A stretch of 64,000 nucleotides of DNA, from positions 33,554,378-33,618,377 of the forward strand of contig NC_064839.1 in NCBI RefSeq assembly GCF_024166365.1, read 5' to 3'. Shown piece after piece: positions 1 through 16,995 of this stretch. The translations under genes and the position numbers were made by a program. The notes beneath the pieces were generated by a model, which did no database searches, was not told where the DNA came from, and worked only from the letters and a program-made list of their open reading frames with translations. This DNA is from Elephas maximus indicus. Taxonomy: Eukaryota > Chordata > Mammalia > Proboscidea > Elephantidae. Each line of letters begins with the position of its first letter. Position 1 is the stretch's first letter.

Positions 1-72
1 CACCTGTTCAGAGTCTGGAGCCCTGGTGACTGGGTGTTTCTGCTTGCATACCAGCCTCAGCCAGACTGGTAA

Positions 73-5843
<5,771 letters not shown>

Positions 5844-7180
5844 GGACACCACCACACATGCTGCTGCCCCGTGGAACTGTACACCATATCCTACACAGTG
5901 GCCACGAGTGCCACCCTGTGGGATTTCTTGGACACCTGGCCAGTGTTGAAGGGCTGTTGTGATGTTCTGAGGGGGGGCTTGGCCATGGTGCTCTGCAGCG
6001 GGAGGAGGGTCCAGATTATTCCTCTGTCCATCCTCAGCCTATGGGCACCAACCAGCAGAGGACACGGACTGCCAAGAGAAGCACAAACTCTGAGCCCTGA
6101 TACCTGGACCCAGGAGCTCTCGACCAACACACGAGGAGGCAGGGTTCTGTCAACCCTGTCCCACACACACTGGGAAAACTTGGGCTCTTTCTGTGGCTGA
6201 GGACACAGACATCCTGGACGAAGATAAGGAGTCTTGCCTTTCGCCACACCTTGCCACGTGACCCTTACAGCAAGCAGGTAGCATGTCCGTAGTACTTGGT
6301 TGTGACATTTGCACTACATCCACTTCAGTTACTTGGTGAGCTGGCTGTGGCCCATCTGGCCCGCCTGCCCTTCCCTGTTCTTTTCTTGCACGAGCTCCCT
6401 GCCAAGCCCAGTAGGTACCCCCAAATGGTTGAAACACAGCCTCCAGGAACATACCCAGGCTGGGTCTCCTCCCCTCTCGGAGCCAGCCTTCAGAGTCACC
6501 TTTGCCCCTGGTCTGCCCCAACCTGGCTGACAGGGCTGTATGTTTCCATTCTGTTTGCCTCTTTTATTTGATGCCAAAGTTTTAGCCAAAGACATCTTCC
6601 TTCCTTTGGTGTGTTTCAGCATTCTTTTCTGCACTGTGGGCTGGCTCCCCGCTGCTGCCTTGGGCAGTGTCCCCTGGCCAGGCCTCTGGGGGCTCAAGGA
6701 GGGTCTGTTCGGTCTCTTCATGGGTCTTGCTAAGGAAAGTAGCATATGTGCTTTAAAAATATTAACCTTTTGAAAAGAATTGAGGAGAGAAATAGATAAT
6801 TTTATCCCATTTTTAATATTTTGGTCTAGCAACTTGTGATACATAGATGACAATTTTGTGAGTTTTTCAAGTGTGTGTACAGATTTTTGTAAATATGATT
6901 CTTTTGTAATTAACTCATGTACAGCCTCATCCTGTATAGTCTAGTGATGAATGCGCAGGGGACCTGCCCCAGGCTTCTGTGGTTCCTGGGCCAACAGCCC
7001 AGGGCTGTTGTGGCACTCCCATGACTTTATGACTTGACTGTGGTGTCTTCCCATGTGGACCGTGGCCTGGCCAGAGACTCCCACACATCCCATCAGGGGC
7101 AGCCAGGACTGTTCCATCCACCTTCCTCATCTCTATCCTTACCCGCCCCAATAAAGCACCTATGCCCTGAGCAACTGCCC
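5844..7180 (+). terminator. PHAF1: PHAF1 3'UTR and poly(A) signal
   Basis: The 3'UTR follows the TAG at 5841-5843. It carries AT-rich conserved-looking stretches near 6740-6930 (AAAATATTAACC, TGTAAATATGATTC) and a canonical AATAAA at 7150-7155, so cleavage is expected near 7165-7180. The gene is convergent with B3GNT9. Confidence 0.75.
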
Positions 7181-8064
7181 ACCATGTGCTGTTGCTGGGA
7201 TGTTTATACTAAAATAAGTGTGATGGTGTTAGTTTTTTGTTGAGAAAGGGGAGTTAAAGAATATGGGAAATTTTATGGAAGAGGAGTTTTAGGGGAAAAA
7301 CAGTCCTTGGCTCTACAGCCTCCAGCAGGAGACTGGCATAATTGTGTGGGTGGAGGTTCTTGTGTCATGGGTAATTGGGGATGGGGAAAGACTAGGTGGG
7401 ACCAGGCACTCAGTAGACCCTGTGTGTGGGGCTCCATCCTTCATGTGTCAGCCAGACCAGAACCCAGGAGGGGTTGGGTCCAGGAAAGCAGACTTCAAGA
7501 TGGGGAGAGCTAAAGACCTGGACACAGCTGGGAATCCAATTTGGAGGGACAGGGAGGAAGCACAACTTGTGCCTTCAGGTTGAGTGGTGGCAGGATGGTG
7601 CCAGCTGAATGAGGGCTGAGGCCAGGCCCCCCACACCTCCAGGTGGGTCAGCCTTGAGAAAGGCCTCCCCTGCATCATCCCAGGGGTTCCAAACCAAGGA
7701 ATAAGCATGGCACAGGAGCACCCCGCCACCCATCCGCAGTACACACCTACTTAACTGGGAAGACTAAACACGGGTCCGCCACCTCATCCCTGACTATCTC
7801 AGGGGGTTGCCGTTAGACTGGTCCCAGACCAACTCCCTGCAGAGTGGGCCAGCAGGAGCCAAGTTCAACCTCCATTCTTAGGACTCTGTGGAGACTACAC
7901 CGTAGTATCTCGTGGCCAGATCCCAAACTCCCCTCCTTCCTGGAAAAGAACCACATAGACCGCAATAACCCACCAATCTGGAAAACCCCTTCCAGCCTCC
8001 ACCCACTCCATCCTGGGTCTGAGTTCAGGGACCTTGCGCCATGCCCTTGGGCAGTAATGGGTGG
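7181..8064. other. PHAF1/B3GNT9 convergent spacer
   Basis: This is unique-looking sequence between two converging genes. It should hold the B3GNT9 3'UTR on the minus strand, but I see no clear AATAAA on that strand; a TATAAA near 7206 is the only candidate. No other gene or repeat was recognised. Confidence 0.4.
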
Positions 8065-9276
8065 CTAGGGGCCCCATCGGAAGGGCCCTGCAGCGGCAGG
8101 GCGCGGATGCGCACAGGCTGGCCCGCGCGGCCCGTGCAGCAGGCGCCACATAAGCCAGATGTCAGCGGCTGAGAGCCCGTGCACCAGGACCAACTCTCGG
8201 TAAAAGCAGGGGTCGAAGGTGCGCAGGTGTGGCGCAGCAGAAGGCCGGGGGATACCAAAAGTGCGGAAAGCGGGGTGAGGCTCGGGTGTGAGCTGCAGGC
8301 GCTGAAGACACATGCCCAGAAAGACGTCGTCGATGGGGAAGAGCTCAACCTGTGCGCAAGCACCTGCCAGGCGGTGCAATGTGGCCCCCGAAAGGACGAA
8401 GCCACCGCCACCTGCGTACGCCGGGTAGACTGGCAGGCCGTACACAGCCTCGGGGATGTAGTACTTGCTGTCCCGCGCGCGGATTGGCCGAGCTTGCATA
8501 ATCACGTCACCTGCAAGCAGGTCCTGTGCTGGGTCCCTCGGCGCCAGGAATTCCAGCAGGTTTCCCACGTGCACAAATACGTCGGCATCACCCTTAAAAA
8601 CGAAGCGCACGTCGGGGCAGAAGGCTGAGGCCCAGGCCAGGAAGTGGATCTCCTTGAGCGTTAGATTGAAGAAAGTGTCGTCGAAGGCCCAGAGAAGGAT
8701 GTCCGCGTAGGCACGGCTCTCAGCGCGCAGCAGGGCGCGCCAATGCGCTCGCGTGCCCTCTTCTTCAGCGTCAGCCCCGTTCACGCCCGCGCCCCTGGGC
8801 ACGCCCAGCAAGAACACACGGCGCACGAGCGCCCCCTGCACTCGGCCCTCTGCACCCCACGTTTGGCGCACGGCTTGGCGCCGCTCGAAATCTGCAGCAA
8901 CCGACTTAACAGCGATGAGTAGGTCGGGTGTGCCGCCGGGTGCGCCATCGCCGCGACACTTGTGCGGCTGGTTAATGAGCAGCGGGAAGCGCCGCTGGTC
9001 CTTGGCGCGCAGGTAGCGGCCGAAGTCAAAGGGTCCCGTGGGCGTGGGCGGTGCCGGTGTGTCCCCTTCGTAGGCCAAGAGGGCTGTGCCCTCGTCTGGT
9101 GCCTGGAATGCACGGGGCACTGAGCTGGGCCTCCGCACCTCCTTCCCTACTGGCGGTCTCGGAGCGCTCGTCGTCGGGGCCGCGCCGTCGCGCTGCACGT
9201 AGAGCAGGAGGCCAAGGGCGGCGCCAAGGACCAGCGTGAGCGCCGCGTCCCCGCGTAGGCGCAGCCTCCGACGCAT
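8065..9276 (-). CDS. B3GNT9: B3GNT9, beta-1,3-N-acetylglucosaminyltransferase family member
   Basis: A single uninterrupted coding exon of 403 codons starts at the ATG at 9276. The protein is a type II Golgi membrane protein: basic N-tip MRRRLRLRG, one signal-anchor at about residues 11-27 ([17 protein letters not shown]), a proline-rich stem to about 85, then a GT31-family catalytic domain. Family motifs visible are [10 protein letters not shown] (132-141), the metal/nucleotide-sugar DxD motif KGDADVF (D230, D232), [11 protein letters not shown] (287-297) and IDDVFLGMC (315-323). One N-glycosylation sequon is N204-L-T. The GT31 family transfers GlcNAc or Gal from a UDP-sugar in beta-1,3 linkage; the acceptor for this member is not evident. 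Length matches the human protein (about 402). Its GC-rich coding exon has an AG acceptor at 9303-9304, so the 5'UTR is spliced. Confidence 0.95.
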   Translation of the reverse strand: MRRRLRLRGDAALTLVLGAALGLLLYVQRDGAAPTTSAPRPPVGKEVRRPSSVPRAFQAPDEGTALLAYEGDTPAPPTPTGPFDFGRYLRAKDQRRFPLLINQPHKCRGDGAPGGTPDLLIAVKSVAADFERRQAVRQTWGAEGRVQGALVRRVFLLGVPRGAGVNGADAEEEGTRAHWRALLRAESRAYADILLWAFDDTFFNLTLKEIHFLAWASAFCPDVRFVFKGDADVFVHVGNLLEFLAPRDPAQDLLAGDVIMQARPIRARDSKYYIPEAVYGLPVYPAYAGGGGFVLSGATLHRLAGACAQVELFPIDDVFLGMCLQRLQLTPEPHPAFRTFGIPRPSAAPHLRTFDPCFYRELVLVHGLSAADIWLMWRLLHGPRGPACAHPRPAAAGPFRWGP

Positions 9277-9624
9277 GTCGGCGTGGCCGGCGCCGGCGCC
9301 CCCTGCGGAGAGACGCAGTCAGGGGCTCTCAAGGCGGGAGCTTGGCAGGGGCTCCTGGACCCGCCTCCCCGAAGGAAGGGGGCGGAGGCTACGCTCCAGG
9401 GGTCTCCACCTCCGCTCGTTCGACTCGGGGCCCTGATACACCCTCCGGAAAAGGAGAAAGTTCCAACCCCCCACCTTCAGCCCCGGCCCAGACCAGTGTC
9501 CCCAGGCCCGGAATGGGAGACGCAGGGAGCCTCGGCCCAACTCTCCCGGCCGCACCTCCCTCTTTGGGGCCCCAGCTCTTCATTCCTCCCTCCGCAAGCC
9601 GGTCCCTGGGATCCAGACACTCAC

Positions 9625-9760
9625 GCCGGGGCCTCCGGGGCTCAGCGCGGGGTCCTAGGGGCGGCCATGGACGGGGCCTGGGCCAAATGCAGCGTTGGCA
9701 GGAAGGGGGGGCCCGGGGCCGCTGCCACGTGACTCTCCAGCTGTGCGCGCCGGGACATCT
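9625..9760 (-). promoter_or_regulatory. B3GNT9: B3GNT9 5'UTR exon and CpG-rich promoter (inferred)
   Basis: A GTGAGT donor reads on the minus strand at 9624-9619, and the coding exon has its acceptor at 9304-9303. This implies a non-coding first exon ending at 9625. The surrounding 9290-9760 is rich in CpG and GC boxes, as expected of a housekeeping promoter. The exact start site is not determinable. Confidence 0.5.
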
Positions 9761-10067
9761 GGAGCTCAGCTCCGCCCAAGCGCCGGGAGGGCAGTCTCCG
9801 AGTGGAGGCCAAACTCTGAGAGGGATCCTCCTCACGGATCGACTCTAGTTGGGAAGGCTCAACTGAAAGAAGCTTCTCCAGAGTGGGGCGGGACCCGTGC
9901 TGCCAGGAGCCCTCAGGCATCGATTTGGCCGCAATGCCGGCGGGGTCGGACCTTCGGAGATCGTGTCAGTTCACCGCAGCTCTGGTTCTGTCAGCCAGGG
10001 CACATAACTGCCCCTGGTACACACAGCCGCCTCCTTACTCCAGGCGCTGTCGTGCTCCCTACCAGAC

Positions 10068-10170
10068 ACACACACACAACAGTACAGTCAATTCTCACAG
10101 CCCTGGCAGGGGTTCTCTTTGCTCATGTCCAGGTGGGGACACTGCTTCTCAGAATCACACAGGTATAAAA
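10068..10170 (-). repeat. MIR SINE fragment
   Basis: The sequence resembles the reverse complement of the MIR core (CAATTCTCACAGCCCTGGCAGG ... GGACACTGCTTCTCAGAATCACACAG). It is old and diverged. Confidence 0.4.
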
Positions 10171-11055
10171 GAGCAATACCCCAGGTCTTCTGAAATTAAG
10201 TCCAGGACTCTTTTTTCTGTCCTTCCTTGGCCCTCTCCCCATCCACCCACTGGGATACATGACAGTGGGCCAATCTTGTTTACTTTAACTTCATAGGCAA
10301 TCACTTCAATCTTTCTCCCCGGGGGCTAAGGGATCCCCGGGGCAGACCCAGGTCTGGCTCTGGGCCCTAGTCCCCAGTGCCCCAGACCAGCATAGCCTCC
10401 TGAAGGTGGAAGTGACCATGCCTGGACCTCTACAGGCCAGATTGGGCTGACAGGGACTGGTTCAGCTCGTGAAATGGGCCAGTAAGCAAAGGGTTTGATC
10501 TGGAACCCAGGTGGGCAGAGAGGTGCCTTGGAGATTGTGGACCCAGTCCTTGCCTAGCTCTGCTGTCACTTCTCTCTCCCTCGAACTCAGGACCTCCAGG
10601 TTCCAGCCTATATATACAGTGGGCTCTGAAGTAGATAACCCCTACCCCCAGGTCTCAGAGGACAGGCTACTGGAACCAGCAATGCTATCCAGCGCCATCC
10701 TCTTCCCAGAGGCTGTGCCTGCCCCTCTGAAGACTTCTTCCCACCAATGTTCTTTCTGAAAAAGTCAACCCTGCATCCGGAGCCTGTCCTGTTCACAGAC
10801 TTCTCAGGAGACCTCTACACTGGCTTTCCCTACTACCTCACCTCTTACTCCTTCCTGTCATCTGGCTTCTGTCCTATGGCAGCAGGCGGCCCCACCCTCC
10901 ACCCAACTGACAAAAGCAGAAACTCTGGGGCCCTTTCACCCCACCCATCATCCAGTGTCACCAGGCCTGTTCATTTTCCTCCTAAAGAGGTTTTGGTGTT
11001 CATTCTCTTCCCTCTATCTCTGCTCCCACTCTCACAGCCTCTCTCTCTCTCTGTG
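10171..11055. other. Intergenic, nothing recognised
   Basis: Unique-looking sequence between B3GNT9 and the repeat cluster. No open frame with family similarity and no RNA gene was seen. A short TCTC run is at 11040-11050. Confidence 0.4.
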
Positions 11056-11150
11056 CATCCTCACCATCCTCCCAGACTCAACTCCTGAAATCCTTCAAAG
11101 GCTTCTCACTGTCACTGCTTTAGGATAAAATCCAAACTTTGTAAGATGGC
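11056..11150 (+). repeat. L2 LINE fragment, split by an LTR
   Basis: The text CTGAAATCCTTCAAAGGCTTCTCACTGTC...AGGATAAAATCCAAACTTTGTAAGATGGC follows the L2 3' region. It is interrupted at ATGGC by the LTR at 11151-11660; L2-like text resumes after the adjacent SINE, to about 12060. Confidence 0.55.
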
Positions 11151-11660
11151 TGTTATGGATTGAATTGTGTCCCCCCAAAATATCTGTCGACTTGGCTGGG
11201 TCATGATTCCTAGTATTGTGTGATTGTCTGCCATTTTGTCTCTGATGTGATTTCCCTATGTATTGTGGATTCTGTCACTATGCTGTGGTGAGATGGATTA
11301 GTGGCAGTAATATTGATGAGATCTACAGGATTGGACAGTGTTTTAGGTCAGCCATTTTTGGAATGTAGGGGAGAGAAGCAAGCAGAGAGACAGGTGAACC
11401 TCATACCACCAAGAAAACAGTGCCAGAAGCAGAGTACATCCTTTGGACGTGAGGTTTCTGCGCTGAGATTCTCTCAGACCAAAGGAAGACTGAAGACAAG
11501 GACCTTCCTCCAGAGCCTACAGAGAGAGAAAGCCTTCCCCTGGAGCTGGCACCCTGAATTCAGACTTCTAGCCTATTGGACTGTGAGAGAATAAACTTCT
11601 CTTTGTTAAAGCCATCCACTTGTGGTATTTCTGTTACAGCAGCACTAGATGACTAAGACA
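11151..11660 (+). mobile_element. Solo LTR, ERVL-MaLR (MLT1)-like
   Basis: The element begins TGTTATGGATTGAATTGTGTCCCCCC and ends GATGACTAAGACA, with an internal poly(A) signal near its 3' third (AATAAACTTCTC). These are the hallmarks of MaLR-type LTRs. It is flanked by a perfect 5-bp target-site duplication, ATGGC, at 11146-11150 and 11661-11665. There is no internal coding part, so it is a solitary LTR with both ends looking whole. It lies inside an L2, so it is younger than that L2. Confidence 0.75.
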
Positions 11661-11665
11661 ATGGC

Positions 11666-11830
11666 TAACCCCCAACCCACCCCATCGCTGTTGAGTCGAT
11701 TCCGACTCATAGCGACCCTATAGGACAGAGTAGAACTGCCCCAAAGTGTTTGCAAGGAGTGGCTGTTGGATTCACACTGCCGACTTTTTGGTTAGCAGCC
11801 AAGCTCTTAACCATTTCACCACCAGGGCTC
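11666..11830 (-). mobile_element. AfroSINE, short form, reverse
   Basis: The reverse complement carries the tRNA-like head (ACCCTGGTGG... GGTTAAGAGCTTGGCTGCTAACC) and the tail ending GAGTCGGAATCGACTC. The central block present in long AfroSINEs is absent. It sits immediately next to the LTR, five bases after it. Confidence 0.85.
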
Positions 11831-12224
11831 GGATGAATAACCAAACCCATGCTATCTGCCTTCCCTACTCACCAAATGGTTTCTCAGGAAATCCTCCCAC
11901 CTCCAGATCCAACCTCTCTATAAACTTTCTGTTCTTCTAACATCCCTCCCTCAAGACCTCACCTGAAGCTGACTGTGCCCAAAACATTGCCCTTCTCCTA
12001 CCACCCCCCTTACTCACACTCATATCTCCTCCAGGAAGCATCCCCGGTCCCTGCCTTGGATAGGTCCCTCCTCAGTGCCCCCATAACTCTTTGTACTTCT
12101 TACATCAAAAAACAAGTTACAAACCACAGCCTCATCTACCCTGAGATGAGAATTAGGTGGTGCCTGGCTACCACTATAGATGGAGCCTGATAGAAGGGGA
12201 GAAAAATGTGGAACAGAGCCTCAA

Positions 12225-12640
12225 ATTCCTAAAAAAAAAAAGCAGACCTACTGAACTGGAGACTGAATGACTCCCCAGAACTATTGGCCCTGAGATACTC
12301 TTCAAACCTGGAACCAAAACTAACCACTGAGGTCACCTTTTAGCTAAATAACCAATTAGCTCCAAAAATAATATCACCCGTAAGTACTATGCTCCTTTAA
12401 AAAATCACCCTTATGAGACCAAACGGTCAACAATTACTTTAAAACAAAGATAAGAATGTAAGGGGAAAGGGAAACAAGATTAATGGGAATGGAACAACCA
12501 GAACAGAAAAAATGAAAATGTTCACGCATTGTGAAGAATATTATCCATGTCACGAACAACTTGTACAGAAATTGTTGAATGGAAATCTAAAATGCTGTGT
12601 AAACGTTCACTGAAAACACAATAAAAATTTTTAAAATGGG
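12225..12640 (+). repeat. L1-type LINE 3' end, truncated
   Basis: The AT-rich segment ends with AAACGTTCACTGAAAACACAATAAAAATTTTTAAAA, a LINE-like 3' terminus with AATAAA at 12620-12625. A short A run at 12230-12241 precedes it. It abuts the 3' end of TRADD, in head-on orientation. Confidence 0.55.
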
Positions 12641-12646
12641 TTACAT

Positions 12647-13141
12647 TTTATTACTTTTGCTTAATTTTGGGGGTCCCATACTGAGTGTGAGCTGGAGGCA
12701 GGCAAGACTCCTGTATCTTGCTCAACAAGTGTTTGCGGCAACCAGGAAGACGCCTAGGACACAGCAGGGGCCTAAAGAGTAACCGTTCAATGAGCGAAGA
12801 GGTAAGGACTGGCCACAGCTCCTCTTCTGACGTGGAGGAGGGCAAGGCAGACCCCACAGCAGGTCCCCCACACCCATTCCTTTCCTAGTATCTGGGGCGG
12901 CATTCCCAATGGTGTACCCCAGCAAGCTTGGTGGGCCCTTCGCTTGTCCAGCCCTGGGGAAGTCGGTCCACTCTGCCCCAGCAGCTCCAGCATATAGGCC
13001 AAGAGGAGTTTTATGTGCGGTCTCGGAATCCCATGGATGGGCAGGGGTCAGCAGTAGCAGCAGAAGGGAGCCTAGAGACATCAAGGTGCTCCAAGCCCTG
13101 ACTGGGCGCTTGACAGACGGCCCCTTCCCTGGGTACTGGGC
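12647..13141 (-). terminator. TRADD: TRADD 3'UTR and poly(A) signal
   Basis: An AATAAA reads on the minus strand at 12652-12647, about 490 bases after the TRADD stop, which is the expected 3'UTR length. Cleavage 10-30 bases further would fall within the tail of the L1 piece at 12225-12640. Confidence 0.7.
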
Positions 13142-15095
13142 CTAAACTAGGCGGCCATCGGGATCCGCCAGGCCCAGCAAGTCCTCCGCCAGGCTGGTGA
13201 GCTCGTTCTCCTCCAGCGCCTCCACCAGGCGTTGCAGCGTGGCGCGGCGGCCCTCGGCCTGGACGAAGCGCCGCAGTAGCTGGAAGGCCTGCTCGTACAG
13301 CCCGTCACGCTCGTACTCATAGGCCAGAGAATCCAGGGCCGGGTCCCGCAGCGCTCGGCAGCCCCGCTGCAGCGAGCGCCCCACCTTGCGCCATTTGAGC
13401 CCCACTGAGCGAGCGAACGTCTGCTGGTCCTGTAGGTTCAGTGGCCGGTTCACTGCAGGAGGAGTGGGGAGGCAGATTGAGCGTGGGGGACCCCAGAGCC
13501 TGTCCCCTCCCCAGCCCCTGCCTACTAGACCCAGACCACGTTCCTCACAAACTCCATCCTCCTGGCGACCATGTCTCTCCGCGGGCCTCACCTATGGGCT
13601 GACCCTGGAACAGAAAAGTCTGGCCAGATCGCGGCGGTGGCTTCTCCTCCGACGGGGAGGGTGCCTGGGACTGCAAGGGGGCCGGAGTCGCCTCCTCCTT
13701 GTCACCCTGATCCCCGGAGCCGCACGTCAGATTCCGGAGCGCATCCTCCAGTTCAGACAGCTCTTCGTCCCGCAGCCGGTCGGGCTAAGAAGGAGAGTGC
13801 GTTGTCGGTGGGGGTCTGGTCCGTGGATCCCCGCCCGACCCCACCCCGGTCCCAGCCCGGCCGCACCTTCTGGGCAAAGATGCAGTTCAAGCACCGCTCC
13901 TCGTCAGGCAGTAAAGTGTCCAGCCGCTCAGCGCCAGCGCGCAGCTCCAGATGCAATCGCACGGAGTTCAGGGCAAGCGCCGCCGCCAAGCACCTCTGCA
14001 GCGCGGCGCGCAACGCCCCCTCGCGGTAGGCGCGGAGAAAGCGGTCGCACGGCTGACGTCCGCAGAAACGCAGCTGCAAGATCAGCTGCGGGTCGCTGCG
14101 GTGGATCTTAAGCATTTGTAGTTGGTCCGGGCTCCCGCCGCTCTCTGCGGAGGTGGGCAGTCAGGTGCCGGGCGGTCCCTACGCGGGGCCGTTCTCCGAA
14201 CGTCGGGCACAAGGTTGCCCCAGAGCACCCAGTTGAGAAACAAAATTGGGAAGCAAAAAGTAACAACCCAGAATAAAGACCAGGCCTACCCCAAGACAAA
14301 GTGGGTACCTCTCACCCCATCTCTGAAGCCCCAGATGAGGGTGGGCAAATGGGACATGGGGAGGAATACTGCAGCACAGGGGTGTGTGCCCTGGGCAAGG
14401 AGTCTGAGTAGGCGGCTGGTGGGGCGGGAAAGGGGCAGAAGTCTCGGGTCTTCTGCCTCCACCAAGTGCAGCTCCCGCTGCCCAGGAAGGAGAGGGGCTC
14501 TCGCCGCTCTGGGGCTGGGGCCGAACCCCCCAGCTGGCTTCAGCCTCCTGTGGTCTCTGCCCTGAGATGGGAAAGGGGGATCCGGAAGGGTAGGTACTGG
14601 GGAGGGGTCTTGAGCAAGAAGTGCTGCAGTGAGAGACGAAAAGAAGAGAGAGAGGCGCGATTAGTAGAAAGGAGTGAGCGGGCTGGTCGTGGAGGGAGAG
14701 GGAGAGTCGAGCAGGCGGAAGTTAACGCACAAACAGGCAGATCATCTACGGACACACAGGGCCTAATTAAGCAGAGAAGAAAGAGCCTATGCAGCCTGGG
14801 GTCTCCCTGCGGTCAAATCTCTTTCCTGCCGCCGCATTTTAGCCAGGCCCACCGAGTTGAGGAGGTGGGGCTTCAGCCCGTGGCCCCGCCCGCAAACGGT
14901 TGCCGCGCGCTTTTCCCTCTCCATCCTCGCGCTCACCCACGCACCTGCCAATGAGGTCCGCAGGGCGCTGTACACCGCCACCTTCTTCTGGGGGTGAGCG
15001 TAGGCATCTGACAGGATCACCTTGTCCACCGCAGACTCCACAAACAGGTATGCACTGCCCACCCACTCCTCGCATTCATTTGGCCCCGAGGCCAT
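13142..15095 (-). CDS. TRADD: TRADD, TNFR1-associated death domain adaptor
   Basis: Four coding exons on the minus strand are 15095-14945, 14144-13867, 13784-13592 and 13452-13142, totalling 310 codons plus stop. The ATG at 15095 lies 8 bases inside an exon whose acceptor is at 15105-15104, so the 5'UTR is spliced. Residues 1-160 form the TRAF2-binding N-domain ([63 protein letters not shown]). Residues of about 165-215 are a proline-rich linker. The death domain (about 218-303) is in the last exon ([21 protein letters not shown]...AEDLLGL) and is nearly identical to human. TRADD bridges TNFR1 and other death-domain receptors to TRAF2/RIPK1 for NF-kB and to FADD/caspase-8 for apoptosis, in the cytoplasm at the receptor complex. 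Length is two residues short of human. Confidence 0.96.
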
Positions 15096-15660
15096 CTCAG
15101 CTCCTGAATATGCAATGAGGTTCCAAGTCACTCCTGAAAACAGCTTCATTCCTGGCCCAGGTGACTCCTCCAGTGCAGCCCCACAGGGCTGGCATCCTTG
15201 GGACGGGAAGTTCACCATCTCTCACAGGCAGCCCCTTGTGCACTGCACAGAGCCGAGTTGAGCCCAGCCTTGCAATGAGGTCTGTCCCTCCACTGTCTCT
15301 CAGAGAAAAAGCCCGGGGTCAGAGAGGCAGGAGAACAGAGTCACGATCCTACAGTGGAGGCGGGAGAACCTCTGCTCCCTCCTCAGACCAGTGAGTCTCT
15401 CTTACTCAAAACCAAAGCTGACAATTCAGAAGATATCATCCTGGATAGCGGCCATGTCCGGGCCTTGTCCTCAGCTTTAACTTGAGCCTCCAGGCGGCTC
15501 TCTCACGTGCACTCCCACTACACCTGTTCGTCCGCTTCCTGGCTTCACTTCCAAGGACACCTGTAGTTTGAGCCTGCCCAGGTTCTGTCTCACAACCCTG
15601 ACAGAACTTGAGAGACTTCCCCAGTCCTCCTTCTCAACCAATGCGCCTACGTGTGATTTA

Positions 15661-15821
15661 GGAAACCATGGTGGCGACTAGTTAAGAGCTACGACTGCTA
15701 ACCAAAAGGCTGGCAGTTCAAATCCACCAGGCGCTCCTTGGAAACTCTATGGGGCAGTTCTACTCTGTCCTATAGGGTCGCTGTGAGTCGGCCTCGACTC
15801 AAGGAGTTTGGTTTTTGGTTT
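15661..15821 (+). mobile_element. AfroSINE, short form, in TRADD intron 1
   Basis: A near full-length copy runs from GGAAACCATGGTGGCGACTAG to the tail CGCTGTGAGTCGGCCTCGACTC plus a T-rich end. The junction AGGCGCTCCTTGGAAACTC marks the short (centrally deleted) form. Short repeats TTTAGGA on both sides are a possible target duplication. Confidence 0.85.
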
Positions 15822-16794
15822 AGGACTCAAGCTGAGCCAATCAAAATCAACCCTGCAACTTCGGCTGGACCAATAAGAAAAAGGCACTAGCTTCCCTTCC
15901 CTTGGGGCTGAAATGGTGGGAGGGGGCAGATCTCCTTTGCCATTGTTTGCTGGAGATCCTGGCTGAGAATGAAGCCTTCAGAGAGGGATACAGAGGTAAG
16001 AGATGTCGAGATGCACTCCTAACCACACAATGCTCCTGGATCTAGCTGTTCCTGAAGCCACTGCACCCTTGATTTTTCAGTTATGTGACCTAAACCATTC
16101 TTTTTTGTTCTAAAGTCGTTGGAACTGGGTTCTTGTCATATGCACTCAAATGGTTCTTTTACAGATCCTTTCCCTGTCCAGCCAAAGCAGGGCCTCTTAG
16201 CGCTACTATTTCCTCCTGTCAGCTTCTGACAAAAACCTAGGGGAGGGGGGAGGCCACTGAACTGACTCTTAGGTCAGTAGCCTCCCAGTCACTGCTCCAT
16301 GAGGCAACAGATGGGGGAACTGCCCTACTGCTTCCTCCCCACCTCACCTGAAACCCATCCCACCCATTTCCTGGAAACATGGGCTCCAGATCTCACTTCC
16401 TGCCCATTAGTCACACTCCCTTACTCCTGGGTTTAGAGCAAGTACACATGATGGGTTAGGAGAGGTGCTGAGATCCAGCTGTGGGCATCCTGGATGTCAG
16501 TGCTCTGGCCCCAGCAGGCATCTATTTGCATGAGTAACAGGGAGCTTCAGAAGACAGGGTGCTGGGAGTTGCCAGGACCACAGCCTTGGACATGGTTGGG
16601 AAGGGGATAGAGATGCTGAGCTTAGAGCAAAGGCTGCAGCTCAGATCTGCTCCTGGACCCTAACCTGAGTGCAGTAACAGGTAGGCGCCCTCCAGCACCA
16701 CCCAGACCCTGGCAAGAGAAGTGATACCTGGTGATGGTCCTACCCTGGATCTGAGCATAGGGGACAAGCCTCCTGGAGTCCCCTCCCCCCACAA

Positions 16795-16995
16795 TCTTTT
16801 GGTAGAAAACATTAATACTTGTGTATTTACCCAAAACAATTATTAGGAAGTTAACATTGTTTATCTCTGTGGGGTGAGATTTGGGGTGATTTTGATTTTC
16901 TTTGTATTTACTAATATTTTCTGCTTTCTGTAAAATGGACACATTTCTTGTGTTAAAAAAGAAAAACAACTTCAAAATAAAGTAAGAAATTAATG
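16795..16995 (+). repeat. L1 3'UTR fragment
   Basis: The stretch AAGTTAACATTGTTTATCTCTGTGGGGTGAGATTTGGGGTGATTTTG...TGTAAAATGG...AAAATAAA follows the 3'UTR of mammalian L1M elements. It is old and diverged and lies in the presumed first intron of TRADD. Confidence 0.5.

Noticed and set aside
10041-10080. CA-repeat microsatellite
   Set aside because: Only about five CA units (ACACACACAC near 10067-10076), too short to call.
13386-14111. 241-codon plus-strand frame over TRADD
   Set aside because: Antisense shadow of TRADD exons; the arginine/serine-rich product has no family features.
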